Of a DNA stretch of 64,000 nucleotides, positions 27,501 to 34,856 are shown one piece after another. The position numbers were made by a program, and so were the translations under genes. The stretch is from Macrothele yani (lineage: Eukaryota > Arthropoda > Arachnida > Araneae > Macrothelidae). A model generated the notes under the pieces. That model had not been told where the DNA came from and did not search any database. It was given only the letters and a program-made list of their open reading frames with translations. The number at the start of each line of letters is the position of its first letter. The stretch's first letter is position 1. The stretch lies in contig CM077027.1 of assembly GCA_039090855.1 (NCBI GenBank), positions 99,546,316 through 99,610,315 of the forward strand. The letters are read 5' to 3'.

Positions 27501-28138
27501 TCTTTGACAGTTTCCTTTAAAATAATAGGATACTACTTACATTCTGAGAGTAGACCAAAATCCTAATTGAAAAAGGGCAAACATTTCATTCAGACAATTT
27601 TCAACATAAGCTTCACATATCCATTGTTTAACCATTTGATTGCCTTTAATATTTTTTTTCATATTGTTTTAAATAACGTTTCGTCACGTTAGTGCTTAAA
27701 TTTCCTTGCTTTTCTTCTGCCATTCTATATACAAGGGGGCTTTCACTGGCGTCCTGAAGGAAAACAAGCATGGCCTCGAAATTTGAGGGACGACCTTGCC
27801 CTAGGGAATGGGCTGGAATTCAGTAAACCGGGACCCCGATTGTTTTTCTTCCTTACACCCAGTACCACAGAATTTCAGGAGAATCCTACTTACGTAGCCT
27901 TGGTTCTATGGGAATAGTTAAAACCCGGAAGAAGAAGAAGAAAAAAAAAAAGGTTATTTACATTGGTGGCACTGCTAGTGGGATAATTATGTACCATAGA
28001 TAGCGCACTACTGATTCAAGATTTAAATACGACAAACGTACGGTATCACATAAACAAGCACTTGAAAATAAAGTCTGGAATGCTTAGAATGAAAACAGAA
28101 AACATACCATCCATTTCGGACGACAATTCTCCTTCCAT
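3385..28138 (-). CDS. SREBP: Sterol regulatory element-binding protein, N-terminal part (exons 1-4 of a longer gene)
   Basis: SREBPs are bHLH-zip transcription factors made as ER membrane proteins and released by proteolysis to activate lipid synthesis genes. The coding parts seen are 28138-28108, 18376-17806, 10401-10181 and 3517-3385, all with GT donors and AG acceptors, in phases 1, 0, 2 and 0. They give about 318 residues: an acidic N-terminus ([13 protein letters not shown]), a Gln/Ser/Thr/Pro-rich middle, then [17 protein letters not shown], the SREBP basic region with the family-specific Tyr where other bHLH proteins have Arg. Family knowledge places helix 2, zipper, two membrane spans and the SCAP-binding C-terminus after this point; they must lie left of position 1, since no matching exon is visible between 1 and 3384. 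Exon 2 carries an apparent one-base deletion near 17997-18000. The bHLH resembles the vertebrate form (INDKIIELK) more than the fly form. Confidence 0.93.
3600..3665. repeat. C-run and (CA)n/(CAAA)n microsatellite
   Basis: A run of about ten Cs is followed by CA dinucleotides and CAAA units. It lies just upstream of exon 4 on the gene's strand, where it reads as a TG-rich tract. Confidence 0.85.
4205..4300 (+). mobile_element. tRNA-like SINE head (degenerate)
   Basis: GGGGTGGTATAGCAGATAGG resembles an A box and GGTTTGTTTCCC a decayed B box, spaced as in a tRNA-derived SINE. No body or tail could be delimited. Confidence 0.35.
4488..5086. mobile_element. Non-autonomous hAT element with perfect 8-bp target duplication
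   Basis: The left end CAGCACTTCCCAAACTGTGG and the complement of the right end, CAGTGCCTCCCAAACTGTTT, form the hAT-Charlie style inverted repeats. GTCTAGAG flanks both sides (4480-4487 and 5087-5094), the 8-bp duplication expected of hAT insertion. The 599-bp interior has no transposase. Confidence 0.85.
6587..7504. mobile_element. Non-autonomous hAT-like element with a nested SINE remnant
   Basis: Left end CAGAGGCGTAACTAGGG and the complement of the right end CAGAAACATAACTAGAC match. The flanks AAACACAG (6579-6586) and AAACATAA (7505-7512) agree in 6 of 8 bases. A related copy lies at 23815-24276. Inside, near 7080-7140 and 7260-7440, decayed pieces of the Leu/Ser-type SINE body are visible (CACTGGCTC..., GAGTTGCTCACAGTGGTC). 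Confidence 0.65.
8605..8704. repeat. Long palindrome
   Basis: CTAAATTAGTTTCTGG ... CCACCATGTTAAAATATG faces its complement across TATGCATA (8651-8658), giving arms of about 45 bases with few mismatches and almost no loop. It lies inside the pogo-like element and could be a separate MITE or an inverted duplication of an internal end. Confidence 0.8.
8918..9212. mobile_element. Foldback element with paired Penelope-type hammerhead-like motifs
   Basis: The left arm (ACTCAAGAAACACAACATAG ... GAGCTTTTTCAAGG) pairs with the right arm (GAAAAATCTCCCAGTGGAGC ... CATAGTATAC-like complement and CTTAAGTA). Both arms read outward as GAAAAAGCTC-stem-GAG-GC-AAAAGCTTGG, a form I associate with Penelope 3' ends; the cores are degenerate. 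A CA run lies in the right arm. Confidence 0.5.
10181..10401 (-). CDS. SREBP: SREBP exon 3 (Gln/Thr/Pro-rich linker)
   Basis: The acceptor (poly-pyrimidine tract, then CCCAG at 10406-10402) is followed by TTGTTATTACAGGCTC. It encodes [18 protein letters not shown], a Thr/Pro/Val-rich stretch, and ends DADKLPINR, where the Arg codon is split by the donor AG|GTATAT (10180). The KLPINR element just before the bHLH is a recognised SREBP feature. The exon enters in phase 0, leaves in phase 2 and has 221 bases, consistent with both neighbours. Confidence 0.9.
10820..11330 (+). mobile_element. Old RTE LINE 3' fragment
   Basis: Nucleotide similarity to the younger copies is clear: AGAAGATATTAATAGGTACA matches the INRRTK region, then ACTGCATTTGGAAGAAATAG, GCATGGGGAGATGCATGGTT and GGTGTAACAAAGAAAGATAG, ending CCAGCAGTGGGTTGA. 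Many indels break the frame. It is far more diverged than the copies in the 29.8-64 kb domain, so RTE activity here spans a long time. Confidence 0.8.
11421..11443. repeat. Poly-A tract
   Basis: About 20 uninterrupted As. No retroposed body was recognised immediately upstream. Confidence 0.8.
12320..12481. mobile_element. 162-bp hAT MITE
   Basis: Left end CAGTGGCGTAGCCAGG and the complement of the right end CTGTGGCATAGCCAG are inverted. The flanks GTGTGATA (12312-12319) and GTGAGATA (12482-12489) agree in 7 of 8 bases. No coding capacity. Confidence 0.7.
13315..15813 (+). mobile_element. hAT DNA transposon carrying a BED-finger (ZBED5-like) transposase relic
   Basis: ATCTAGGC occurs directly outside both ends (13307-13314 and 15814-15821), the 8-bp duplication of hAT elements. 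The right end complement contains AGCGGTTCCCAACC, a hAT-Charlie style terminus; the left end (GGTTTTCGACC) is more decayed. The interior is a transposase pseudogene described separately. Confidence 0.7.
13578..15464 (+). pseudogene. hAT transposase, ZBED5/FAM200-like, broken
   Basis: Fragments read in order in the ZBED5-like family. [11 protein letters not shown] starts at 13578, then a BED zinc finger region with the pairs CRQC (residues about 41-44) and CVIC about 27 residues later; the downstream frame continues HLKTTHEDY. Next come [19 protein letters not shown] and [20 protein letters not shown] (from about 14378), [20 protein letters not shown], and the C-terminal hAT dimerisation part [12 protein letters not shown] and [20 protein letters not shown], ending at 15464. 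At least four frame breaks or stops interrupt it (near 13840, 13905, 14105 and 14356). Domesticated relatives exist in vertebrates, but the broken frame and flanking target duplications argue for an ordinary dead transposon. Confidence 0.85.
17155..17179. repeat. Poly-T tract
   Basis: About 25 Ts between two copies of TGATGCA (TTGATGCATTT... and TTGATGCAGTC). This could be the A-tail and target duplication of a minus-strand retroposed sequence, but no SINE body was identified. Confidence 0.6.
17806..18376 (-). CDS. SREBP: SREBP exon 2 (acidic and Gln-rich activation region), with an apparent 1-base frameshift
   Basis: The acceptor TTTTATAG ends at 18377 and the exon opens ATATGTTAAAATTC. It encodes [18 protein letters not shown], the acidic [13 protein letters not shown] segment, then Gln/Ser/Thr-rich sequence. 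The reading frame breaks between about 18006 and 17989: upstream frame reads TQYPTVQG, downstream frame reads [18 protein letters not shown] and then a Gln/Glu/Lys-rich stretch ending KVQQ before GTAAGT at 17805. The exon is 571 bases where 572 would keep the phase 1 entry and phase 0 exit, so exactly one base is missing. A G-run (four Gs, complement of 17997-18000) is the likeliest site; five Gs would read [10 protein letters not shown]. An assembly error is more likely than a real null, but a real mutation cannot be excluded. Confidence 0.88.
18533..19735. mobile_element. Possible non-autonomous hAT element
   Basis: The ends CAGGTGTGGACTAGGCC and, complemented, CAGACATACATTGGTGAACT are weakly alike. 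The flanks TATATCAT (18525-18532) and CATATCAT (19736-19743) agree in 7 of 8 bases. There is no transposase ORF. The boundaries rest mainly on the target duplication. Confidence 0.4.
22766..22990. mobile_element. Foldback element with hammerhead-like motifs in both arms
   Basis: Arms of about 110 bases (TTGAAGGTAAAGTAAATTATGC ... and ... TAATTTTCTAACATAACAAAG, CTACTTTACTTTCAAT) meet at GGACTGAGCTCAGTCC (centre about 22885). Reading outward, the arms give GGTGAAGACC-loop-GGTTGAAAGC (left, complement) and TGATGAAGACC-loop-GTCAAAAGC (right), degenerate forms of the hammerhead core seen in Penelope-like elements. Confidence 0.6.
23558..23630 (-). mobile_element. tRNA-like SINE head, cloverleaf-competent
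   Basis: The complement starts GGCCGCTGTGGTGCAGTGGT and is 73 bases long. Acceptor arms GGCCGCT/GGCGGCC, a D arm GTGC/GCAT, an anticodon arm TCTGG/CTGGA and a T arm CTGGG-TTCGATT-CCCGG can all pair. One extra base before the D stem and one before the 3' acceptor arm, and the anticodon loop CGCGTAA lacking U33, argue for a SINE head, not a tRNA gene. SINE-like sequence (AATGAGAATTTTTCCCTGAC) follows it on the minus strand. Confidence 0.6.
23815..24276. mobile_element. Partial copy of the hAT-like family at 6587-7504
   Basis: Segments such as GTCATTTGTCCATTTACAGA, GAAGATTCTCTGGGGGCTAT and the right end GGCACAGAAATACCTAGTTA run parallel to 6700-7504. The left end is missing or too decayed to place, so no target duplication can be given. 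Confidence 0.6.
25030..25259 (-). mobile_element. tRNA-derived SINE (Leu/Ser-type head), copy 1
   Basis: On the minus strand the head reads GCCGCCCCGGTGGCGCAGTG ... GGTTCGAATCC, the A and B boxes of a class II tRNA. A body with CACTGGCTCTCTCCCTTCCC and GAGTTGCTCACGGTGGTCG follows, then TTAAACGTCCAATA and an A-rich tail (25030-25050 as Ts). This is the same family as the copies at 27.1, 27.3, 30.4 and 39.7 kb. Confidence 0.85.
25368..25751. mobile_element. Penelope-type foldback element with 15-bp target duplication
   Basis: AAGATTCAGTAACTT occurs at 25353-25367 and 25752-25766. Between them, two arms of about 165 bases face each other around AGGGGAATGTAACTGAGAATGG. Arm landmarks are CCGCCGTCTTTACACG, GCCTGTTTAAATGATTTATT and CATCTGAAGATGG. 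The outward-reading motif CTGAAGA-TGGGTCC-GTTGC-GGGCCC-GAAAG fits a hammerhead core (CUGANGA, stem II, GAAA) with one bulged base. A long target duplication is a sign of target-primed reverse transcription, in keeping with a retroelement origin. Confidence 0.7.
25878..26637 (-). mobile_element. Internally deleted hAT element with perfect 8-bp target duplication
   Basis: AAATGGGG flanks both ends (25870-25877 and 26638-26645). The left end is CAGGGCCATAGCCAAAC and the complement of the right end is CAGGGCTGTATCCAGG. On the minus strand it keeps the C-terminal part of a hAT transposase. Confidence 0.85.
26107..26502 (-). pseudogene. hAT transposase C-terminal fragment
   Basis: The 131-residue ORF reads [40 protein letters not shown] and [13 protein letters not shown]. 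The [11 protein letters not shown] block resembles the C-terminal dimerisation region (usually CERSFSxLKRI) of ZMYM-like hAT transposases. The catalytic N-terminal parts are absent. A short duplicated stretch ([20 protein letters not shown]) looks like a local 27-base tandem duplication near 26180-26240. Confidence 0.7.
27065..27276 (-). mobile_element. Leu/Ser-type SINE, copy 2
   Basis: The poly-T start (27065-27077), GAGCAACTCGATGGGCTATA, TAATTTAGGGTCACTGGCTC and the end CCAGGGTGGCC mark a minus-strand copy. Its A/B boxes are more mutated than those of copy 3, and a piece of the head appears deleted. Confidence 0.8.
27285..27502 (-). mobile_element. Leu/Ser-type SINE, copy 3, inserted beside copy 2
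   Basis: TTTGACAG at 27277-27284 and 27503-27510 flanks it, a target duplication. The head (complement) keeps TGGTCTAAGGCGTTGGCC and GGTTCGAATCC. It inserted directly at the 5' end of copy 2, giving a head-to-tail SINE pair. Confidence 0.85.
28108..28138 (-). CDS. SREBP: SREBP exon 1, coding part (10 codons plus 1 base)
   Basis: On the minus strand an ATG at 28138-28136 opens [10 protein letters not shown] and is followed directly by a GTATGT donor (28107 downward). An in-frame TAA lies a few codons upstream (11 codons before the ATG), which supports this start. The split codon G|AT joins exon 2 to give [22 protein letters not shown], an acidic SREBP-like N-terminus. The exon is too short for ORF finders to flag. 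Its 9.7-kb downstream intron is long but the phase match (1 into 1) supports the join. Confidence 0.82.
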
Positions 28139-28536
28139 TTCGCTACAGTTTGTTAGCAAAATAAATATTTATCAATCAGGCATGGCTAAGACAGCATCTA
28201 CTCTAACCAGTAAGTTTGAACACTCTTGCATCACGCCAAAACAGAAGTCGAACGATGTCTGGCAGCCAATGACAACATCATACCATCAGCGATGATGTCA
28301 CACTGTCTCGCACGCGGCGCGGTTTCCTACCATTTACTAGTGAAACGCACCTTTTGATCAAATATCCAAACGTCAACGGTTAGGATCTGGCTCCTGAACA
28401 GAAATCACTCACATAGGCATGCACACAAGGAGATTAGAAGAAGAGGAGACCCGTTTTGAGTGAAGCCAAAACAGATCAGCTGTTTCTGTCCTCTTTCTGG
28501 TGCGGAGGGAGTCTGTGCTGCGAGAGTTCGGGAACG
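28139..28536 (-). other. SREBP 5' untranslated region / promoter-proximal stretch
   Basis: This gap between the start codon and the CRE/ETS cluster contains no ORF on either strand that continues into a gene. It includes an in-frame stop just upstream of the ATG and a GC-rich patch (around 28300-28325). It most likely holds the 5' UTR and transcription start, but the exact start site and any extra non-coding 5' exon cannot be seen. Confidence 0.4.
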
Positions 28537-28580
28537 TGACGTCACTTCCTGTGGCTTAAGCAGTTTTGCTTAGCGCATGC
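28537..28580 (-). promoter_or_regulatory. Probable SREBP proximal promoter: ETS + CRE + NRF1-like cluster
   Basis: About 400 bases upstream of the SREBP start codon is a palindromic CRE, TGACGTCA (28537-28544). On the minus strand it is fused to an ETS site, giving CAGGAAGTGACGTCA, a composite arrangement known from TATA-less promoters. GCGCATGC at 28573-28580 is an NRF1-like half palindrome. The local sequence is GC-richer than the introns. The transcription start was not identified, and no classic sterol response element was recognised here. Confidence 0.5.
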
Positions 28581-28599
28581 AAACCAAGGATGGAAAGAA

Positions 28600-29840
28600 G
28601 GCATATTTCGTTCTTCTTATTTCTTAACATTAGGCTTTTGGTTATATTTTAAACATGGTTACTTGCATATGGACAGTAAGTAACCATGTGCACTATGCAC
28701 TTCCGCTCAAACAATCGTTGTTTTGTTGAATTTTTTAATACCAACACATATTTTCCTGTTTTTTCTAGAAATTTTTTATTATGGGAATGAATATTTCAGC
28801 TTCAATTTTTTTTCATGCCTGTATGGGTAGAGTAAGGGTCCGGAAAACCCGTTAAAAATCGAGATTTCCCCATATTGATATACAGGAGATTCTTAGGTTG
28901 GGCGCATTGGCATAGTCAGCTGATAAAAAGTGGCGTCACGACAGAAGAACAGGGAGAGGGGCTGATGCCACCTCCTCTTACTTCTAACCTCCTTGCATGC
29001 ACATAGGTTGGTTCATGGCTTTCTGAGATTAATCGTATAATACAAGGCTATGCCAGTTCGCTATCGCTAATGTACAAGCAAAAGTTCATATTCTTGCCCC
29101 TGCACAGAATCGGCGCTGATTCGCGACCCCTAAGATGTATGTTTACCATTGAATGCAATGGAAAATTGTGGGTATTTTATCTATGCCCTTTGCCAATAAT
29201 TTAGCTCACTTTCACAATTTAAAACTGTGTAACCAATCTCTTAATTATTCTTGATGTATGGCTCTTATTTTATAATGTTTATTATTTTCTAAACGTGAAT
29301 ACGAGAAAGTTTTTCGTGCATGCTCCCCAGGATTGCTTCAGGAAATCTAGTTATTTTACTCCGAAGATTGACTAAAATTATAACATGTTTATGTAACTTT
29401 TGGCTGTTTGCATACAGAACATAATATTTTAAGAAACGATAATCGTTTTTCGAGATGTTCAAAGCTGCTAACATTTTCTAACAAGAGGAGCTCATTTTCT
29501 GAATATACCCCCGTAAGTAAAGAAAGCTGACTTCAAAGAATATAAATTCCAGTAACATTGAATGATAATATTTTATGACAACAGTACTAGATAACTGCGG
29601 TACCATTCATGGCGGCGTACAATAATGAGCTATGTTCAACATATCTGCAAAAAATGTGCTAGTACAAAATTAAGTTTTCACACATGTTCTGATTTTTTTG
29701 TGTTTCCTATTGTTAATTAAAATTTGAAAAGAAAAACGAAGTGTCGTTTTGATGGTAATATCCTAATACAGGCACCTTTGAAATCCACCGGCAGATGCAG
29801 CTCGGCTTTGCGGCCAGAACTGCCGAGGACGGCGTGTAAG
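28600..29840. other. Intergenic stretch upstream of SREBP
   Basis: AT-rich sequence with no convincing ORF, repeat or RNA. A CRE-like half (TGGCGTCACG) lies near 28931-28940. A GC-rich segment at about 29780-29840 (CGGCAGATGCAGCTCGGCTT) borders the satellite domain that starts near 29845. Confidence 0.5.
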
Positions 29841-29844
29841 TCAG

Positions 29845-32345
29845 TAACCGATTTGCAAGCAAATTGTCTCTTTCTACTCAGGAACGAATTACCCATGCGA
29901 TACGAAACAGAATTACTTTCCATCCGGCCGCCGTCTGTCCGTCCGTCAAAAAGAATAAAAAAATTATCCGCTTATAAACAACCGATTTGCACGGAAATTA
30001 TTTCTTTCGACACAGGGACGCCTCACACCTATCAGATACAATACAAAATTACGTTCCATCCGTCCCAAGTCTGTCCGTCCGTCCAAAAGAATAAAAAAAT
30101 ATCTCCGCCGATAAACAACCCATTTGCACGGTAATTATTTCTTTCGACTCAGGGACGCTCGACACCTACCAGATACATTACAAAATTACGTTCCATCCAT
30201 ACCAAGTCTGTTTTTCCGTCCATCCGTCCGTCTGTCAGGAAGCATAAAAACACATAACTGGGATGCATAGTTACGTTCCATCCGTCCGCCGTCTGTCCGT
30301 CATTCCAGAAGAATAAAAAAATATCTCCGCCGATAAACAACCGATTTACACGGAAATGATTACTTTCGACTTAGCGACGCCTCACACCTATCAGATACAA
30401 TACAAAATTAGCCGCCCCGGTGGCGCAGTGGTCTAAGGCACTGGCCTCTGATCATTCGCCCGTAAGGGGTCCTGGTTCGAATCCCAGTGAGGCATGGATG
30501 TTGTGTTTGACTTCCGGCACTGGCTCTCTCCCTTCCCTGGAACCAGTGACCCTAAATTAGGGACGGGCGACTGCTTATAGCCCATTGAGTTGCTCACGGT
30601 GGTCGTTAAACCTCCAATACAAAATACAAAATTACGTTCCATCCGTCCGTCCCAAATCTGTCTTTCCGTCCGTCCGGAAGCATAAAAACGTAACTCGACC
30701 GAGAAACAACAGATTTGCATACAAACGGTCTCTTTCTACTCAGGAACGAATTACCCATGAGATACGATGCACAATTACGTTCCATCAGTCCGCCGTCTGT
30801 CCGTCCTTCCAGAAGAATAAAAAAAATATCACCGCCGATAAACAACCGATTTGCACGGAAATTATTACTTTCGACTCAGCTACGCCTCACACCTATCAGA
30901 AAAATACAAAATTACGTTTCGTCCGTCCCAAGTCTGTCTTTCCGTCCGTCCGTCCGGAAGCATAAAAAAACGTAACTCGACTAAGAAACAGCCGATTTGC
31001 ACGGAAATTTTCTCTTTCTACTCAGGAACGAATCACCCATGAGATACAATACATAATTACATTCCATCCGTCCGCCGTCTGTCCGTCCTTCCAGAAGAAT
31101 GAAAAAATATCTCTGCCGATAAACAACCGATTTGCACGGAAATTATTACTTTCGACTCAGCGACGCCTCACACCTATCAGATACAATACAAAATTACGTT
31201 CCGTCCGTCCCAAGTCTGTCTTTCTGTCCTTCCGTCCGGAAGCATAAACACCCATAACTCGACCGAGAAACAACAGCACGCAAACGGTCTCTTTCTACTC
31301 AGGAACGAATTACCCATGAGATACGCTGCAGAATTACGTTCCTTCCGTCCGCCATCTGTCCGTCCTTCCAGAAGAATAAAAAATATCTCCGTCGATAAAC
31401 AACCGATTTGCACGGAAATTACTTTCGACTCAGCGACGACTCACACCTACCAGATACAATACAAAATTACGTTCCATTCGTCCCAAGTCCGTATTTCCGT
31501 CCGTCCGCCAGGAAGTATAAAAGCACATCTAGACCGAGAAACACCCGATTTGCAAGGAAATGAATACGCTCTATTCAGGTACGGCTCACACCACAAAGAT
31601 ATAATAAAAAATAACGTTCCATCCGTCCGACTTCTGTCTGCCCGTCCAGAAGAATAAAAAAAATATCCGCCGATAAAGAACCGATTTGCACGGAAATGAT
31701 TCCTTTTCACTCAGGGACACCTCACACCTATCAGATATGATAGAAAATTTCATTCCATCCGTTTGTTGTCTGTCTGTCGGTCCGAAAATATGCAACACGT
31801 AACCCCACCGAGAAACAACCGATTAGCACGGAAATGACTCCCTTCTACTCACGGAGGCCTCACACCTATCGGATATGATAAAAAATTCCATTCTTCCGAA
31901 GTCTGTATGTCCGTCCGTCCTAACAATAAAAGCCCACAATCCCACCGGGAACAACCAATTCACACGGAAATTATTTCTTTCTACTCCGGGACGCCTCACA
32001 CTTATGAGATATGATAAAAATAACGTTCCATCCGTCCGCTGTCTGTCCGTCCGTCCAGAAGAATAAAAAAATGTCTCCGCGGATAAAGAACCGACTTGCA
32101 CGGAGATTATTTATTTCGACTCAATGACGCCTCACACCTATCATATACAATACAAAACTCCGTTCCATCCGTTCGCCGTCTGTCCGTCCGTCCAAAAGAA
32201 TAAAAAATATATATCCGCCGATAAACAACCGATTTGCACGGAAATGATTTCTTTCTACTCAAGGACGCCTCACACTTATCCGATATGATAAAAAATTACG
32301 TTCCATCCGTCCTCCTTCTGTCTGTTCATCCAGAAGAATAAAAAA
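29845..32345 (-). repeat. P satellite array, inverted orientation (P')
   Basis: Tandem units of about 137 bp alternate in two forms, making a dimer of about 275 bp. Form 1 has AACCGATTTGCACGGAAATT, ACGCCTCACACCTATCAGAT and TTACGTTCCATCCGTCC. Form 2 has TCTTTCTACTCAGGAACGAA and TTACCCATGAGATACG. Runs of GTCC are prominent. All short ORFs here are satellite translations. A SINE is inserted at 30411-30623. The same units appear in the opposite direction at 33.85, 45.93 and 63.09 kb. Confidence 0.9.
30411..30623 (+). mobile_element. Leu/Ser-type SINE, copy 4, with 11-bp target duplication
   Basis: ATACAAAATTA lies on both sides (30400-30410, 30624-30634), inside a P satellite unit. The head GCCGCCCCGGTGGCGCAGTG, box A core GTGGTCTAAGGC and box B GGTTCGAATCC are intact, making this one of the best preserved copies. 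Confidence 0.9.
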
Positions 32346-32414
32346 AATATCTCCTTCTCAAAAGATAAAAACAAACAAAAACGATTTTGTTAGCTTTATA
32401 CAATATATATATAA

Positions 32415-33846
32415 ATATATATATGTACATGTGAGATGTAAGGTCAGGTGATGCGTAACATCACAGCCTCTCCTTGATAAATTTCAACCCCGCCTTCTCG
32501 TGGTGCATCCTGTTCCCACTAAAGGGGCTCTGACGACCAACAATAGCGGTATAACTATACCATCGGGATTAGAGGAAATGCTATTCCACACTAACCAACC
32601 CGCTTGGTCAGCGTGGTGAGTTATGGCCAAATCCCTCCAAAATGACTCCACAACTTAAATCTTGGCCCTCAGTCTCCGGCAGCTGGAAAGTACCTGGCCA
32701 AGACAGCGGCCAGTGCGACATGAAGGCAGAGGGTGCTAAGAATCCTCGGAGGACTGAACTAGGCTGCCATCTGATGCTGGCCTTGGCTACGTATAATGGA
32801 CGCTCCCTATCTTTTGATTCAAGGCTTCTTGAATTGGAAGAGGAACTACAAAGGATCAAGTGGGACATCGTCGGGCTAAGTGAGGTAAGGAGAAAAGGAT
32901 CTCATTGAACTGAAAAGTGGACATCTCTTCTACTATCGTGGGACAGATACTGACAGAACTAGTGGTGTTGGATTTATAATAAACAAGAAACTGAAGGATA
33001 AAGTTGTAGAAGTTGAAAGTTTCTCTGACAGAGCTGCACGACTCGTTATCCAACTCTCGAGAAGATACCAGGCTCAGATAATTCAAACTTATGCACCCAC
33101 AACAAGTTATCCTGAAGAAGAAATTGAAGAGTTTTATGAGGAAATTCGTCATCTAAATCATAAAGGTAAGCAGCACTTGAAGATAATTATGGGAGATTTC
33201 AATGCAAAAATAGGGCAACAGCAACAGAAACCAGCGTGGAAATACTCTCGTTGAGTTTGCAGAGGCAGAAGGGTTTTTCATCTTGAACTCCTTTTTCAAG
33301 AAAAAGCCACACAGGAAATGGACATGGAGACATCCAAATGAGACGACAAGTGAAATTTGTTTTATTATGTGTAACAAAAAATTCGTCATAAAAGACTGCA
33401 GTGTGCTAAACAAGTTCAACACAGGTAGTGACCATAGATTGATGAGATGTAAGATGCACCTCAACACTAAACTCGAACGTGGCAAGCTCATAAGACAAAC
33501 AAAATGTATTGACATAACCAACCTTAAAAAACACCATAATACCTTCAAGTAGGAAACTGAAGAACAGATTCTCTGCTTTAGAAGGCCTAACATCGGAAGA
33601 AGTGGATATTTCTGAAGTTAACAGAAAAGTAACCAAAGCTCTTATGGAAACAGCAACAAAATTAGCTGGGTCTAAGAACAAGTTGCATGTGAACAAATTA
33701 TCAGGAAAAACCAAAATTTTGATGCAAAAAGGAAGAGAGATGAGGACAACAAAGGAAGATGTGACTTCCAAAGTGGAATATATAGAACTATGCAAGACAG
33801 TACGAAAAAGTATCACTGAAGACGTAAGGATATTCATCTGTGAATA
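32415..33846 (+). mobile_element. RTE LINE copy A, 5' part only
   Basis: The 5' leader (GGTCAGGTGATGCGTAACAT, GCGGTATAACTATACCATCG) is the longest of the copies here. The first ATG of the long frame is at 32642 (MTPQLKSWPS). The endonuclease frame is damaged: 5 bases are lost near 32900 and about 40 bases near 33227 between GCAACAG repeats; further indels follow. The copy stops at ATTCATCTGTGAATA, where P satellite begins. LINE B stops at the same point. Confidence 0.88.
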
Positions 33847-33849
33847 TAT

Positions 33850-34612
33850 TTTTTTTATCCTTTTGGACGGACGGACAGATTTGGGATGGACGGAACGTAA
33901 TTTTGTATTGTATCTGATAGGTGTGAGGCGTCGCTGAGTCGAAAGAAATAATTTCCGTGCAAATCGGTTGTTTATCGGCGGAGATATTTTTTTATTCTTC
34001 TGGAAGGACGGACAGACGGCGGACGGATGGAACGTAACTCTGCATCGTATATCAAGGGTAGTTTGTTCCTGAGTCGAAAGAGACCATTTGCGTGCAAATA
34101 TGTTGTTTCTCGGTCCAGTTATGTACTGTCATGCTTCCTGACGGACGGACTGACGGAAAGACAGACTTGGGACTGATGGAACGTAATTTTGTAATGTATC
34201 TGATAGGTGTCAGGCGTCCTTGAGTCGAAAGAAATAATTCCCGTGCAAATGGGTTGTTTATCGGCGGATATATATTTTTTATTCTTTTGGACGGACGGAT
34301 GGAACGTAATTTTTTATTGTATCTGATAGGGGTCAGGAGTCCCTGAGTCGAAATAAATAGTTTCCGTGAAAATCGGTTCTTTATCGGCGGATATTTTTTT
34401 AATTCTTCTGGACGGACAGACAGAAGGCTGATGGATGGAACGTTATTTTTTATTATATCTTATTGGTGCGAGCCGTACCTGAGTAGAGCGTATTTATTTC
34501 CGTGCAAATCGGGTGTTTCTCGGTCGAGATGTGCTTTTATACTTCCGGGCGGAACGACGGAAAGACGGACTTGGGACGAATGGAACGTAATTTTGTGTTG
34601 TATCGGGTAGCG
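33850..34612 (+). repeat. P satellite array of block A
   Basis: Units read GATAGGTGTGAGGCGTCGCT, GAGTCGAAAGAAATAATTTC, GGACGGACAGACGGCGGACG, the complement of the array at 29.8-32.3 kb. It starts directly at the broken LINE and ends at CGTAGTACGTCAAAACATCG, where the C minisatellite begins. Confidence 0.9.
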
Positions 34613-34856
34613 TAGTACGTCAAAACATCGCGCGACATAACATCGCGGACATAACATCGCAGGTCAAAACATCGCGGTAACAAAACATCGCCAGCCATAA
34701 CATCGCGGACACAAAACATCGCAAGCCATAACATCGCGGTGACAAAACATCGCAAGCCATAACATCGCGGGCACAAAACATCGCAGGTCAAAACATCGTG
34801 GTGACAAAACATCGCAAGCCATAACATCGCGAGCCATAACATTTCAGGATCGGGCA
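34613..34856 (+). repeat. C minisatellite of block A (15-17 bp units)
   Basis: Units follow AACATCGCnnGnCAyA, alternating ...AAGCCAT and ...GGTGACAA forms, about 15 copies. Either strand stays open in translation only because the unit lacks stops. Confidence 0.92.

Larger units (their letters stand above)
18377..28107 (-). other. SREBP intron 1 (9.7 kb) with foldback, hAT and SINE insertions
   Basis: It is bounded by GTATGT (28107) and TTTTATAG (18377). It contains a possible hAT element (18533-19735), two Penelope-type foldbacks (22766-22990, 25368-25751), a partial hAT-like copy (23815-24276), a tRNA-like SINE (about 23.54-23.63 kb), three Leu/Ser-tRNA-type SINEs and a hAT element with perfect 8-bp target duplications. 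The stretches 19.74-22.76 and 26.65-27.06 kb are AT-rich and show no gene. Confidence 0.7.

Noticed and set aside
28062..28295. Plus-strand ORF of 77 codons over the SREBP start
   Set aside because: It is the antisense shadow of SREBP exon 1 and its 5' UTR; no family similarity.
30585..31657. Several ORFs of 60-126 codons on both strands
   Set aside because: All are translations of the P satellite; the same words repeat in each.
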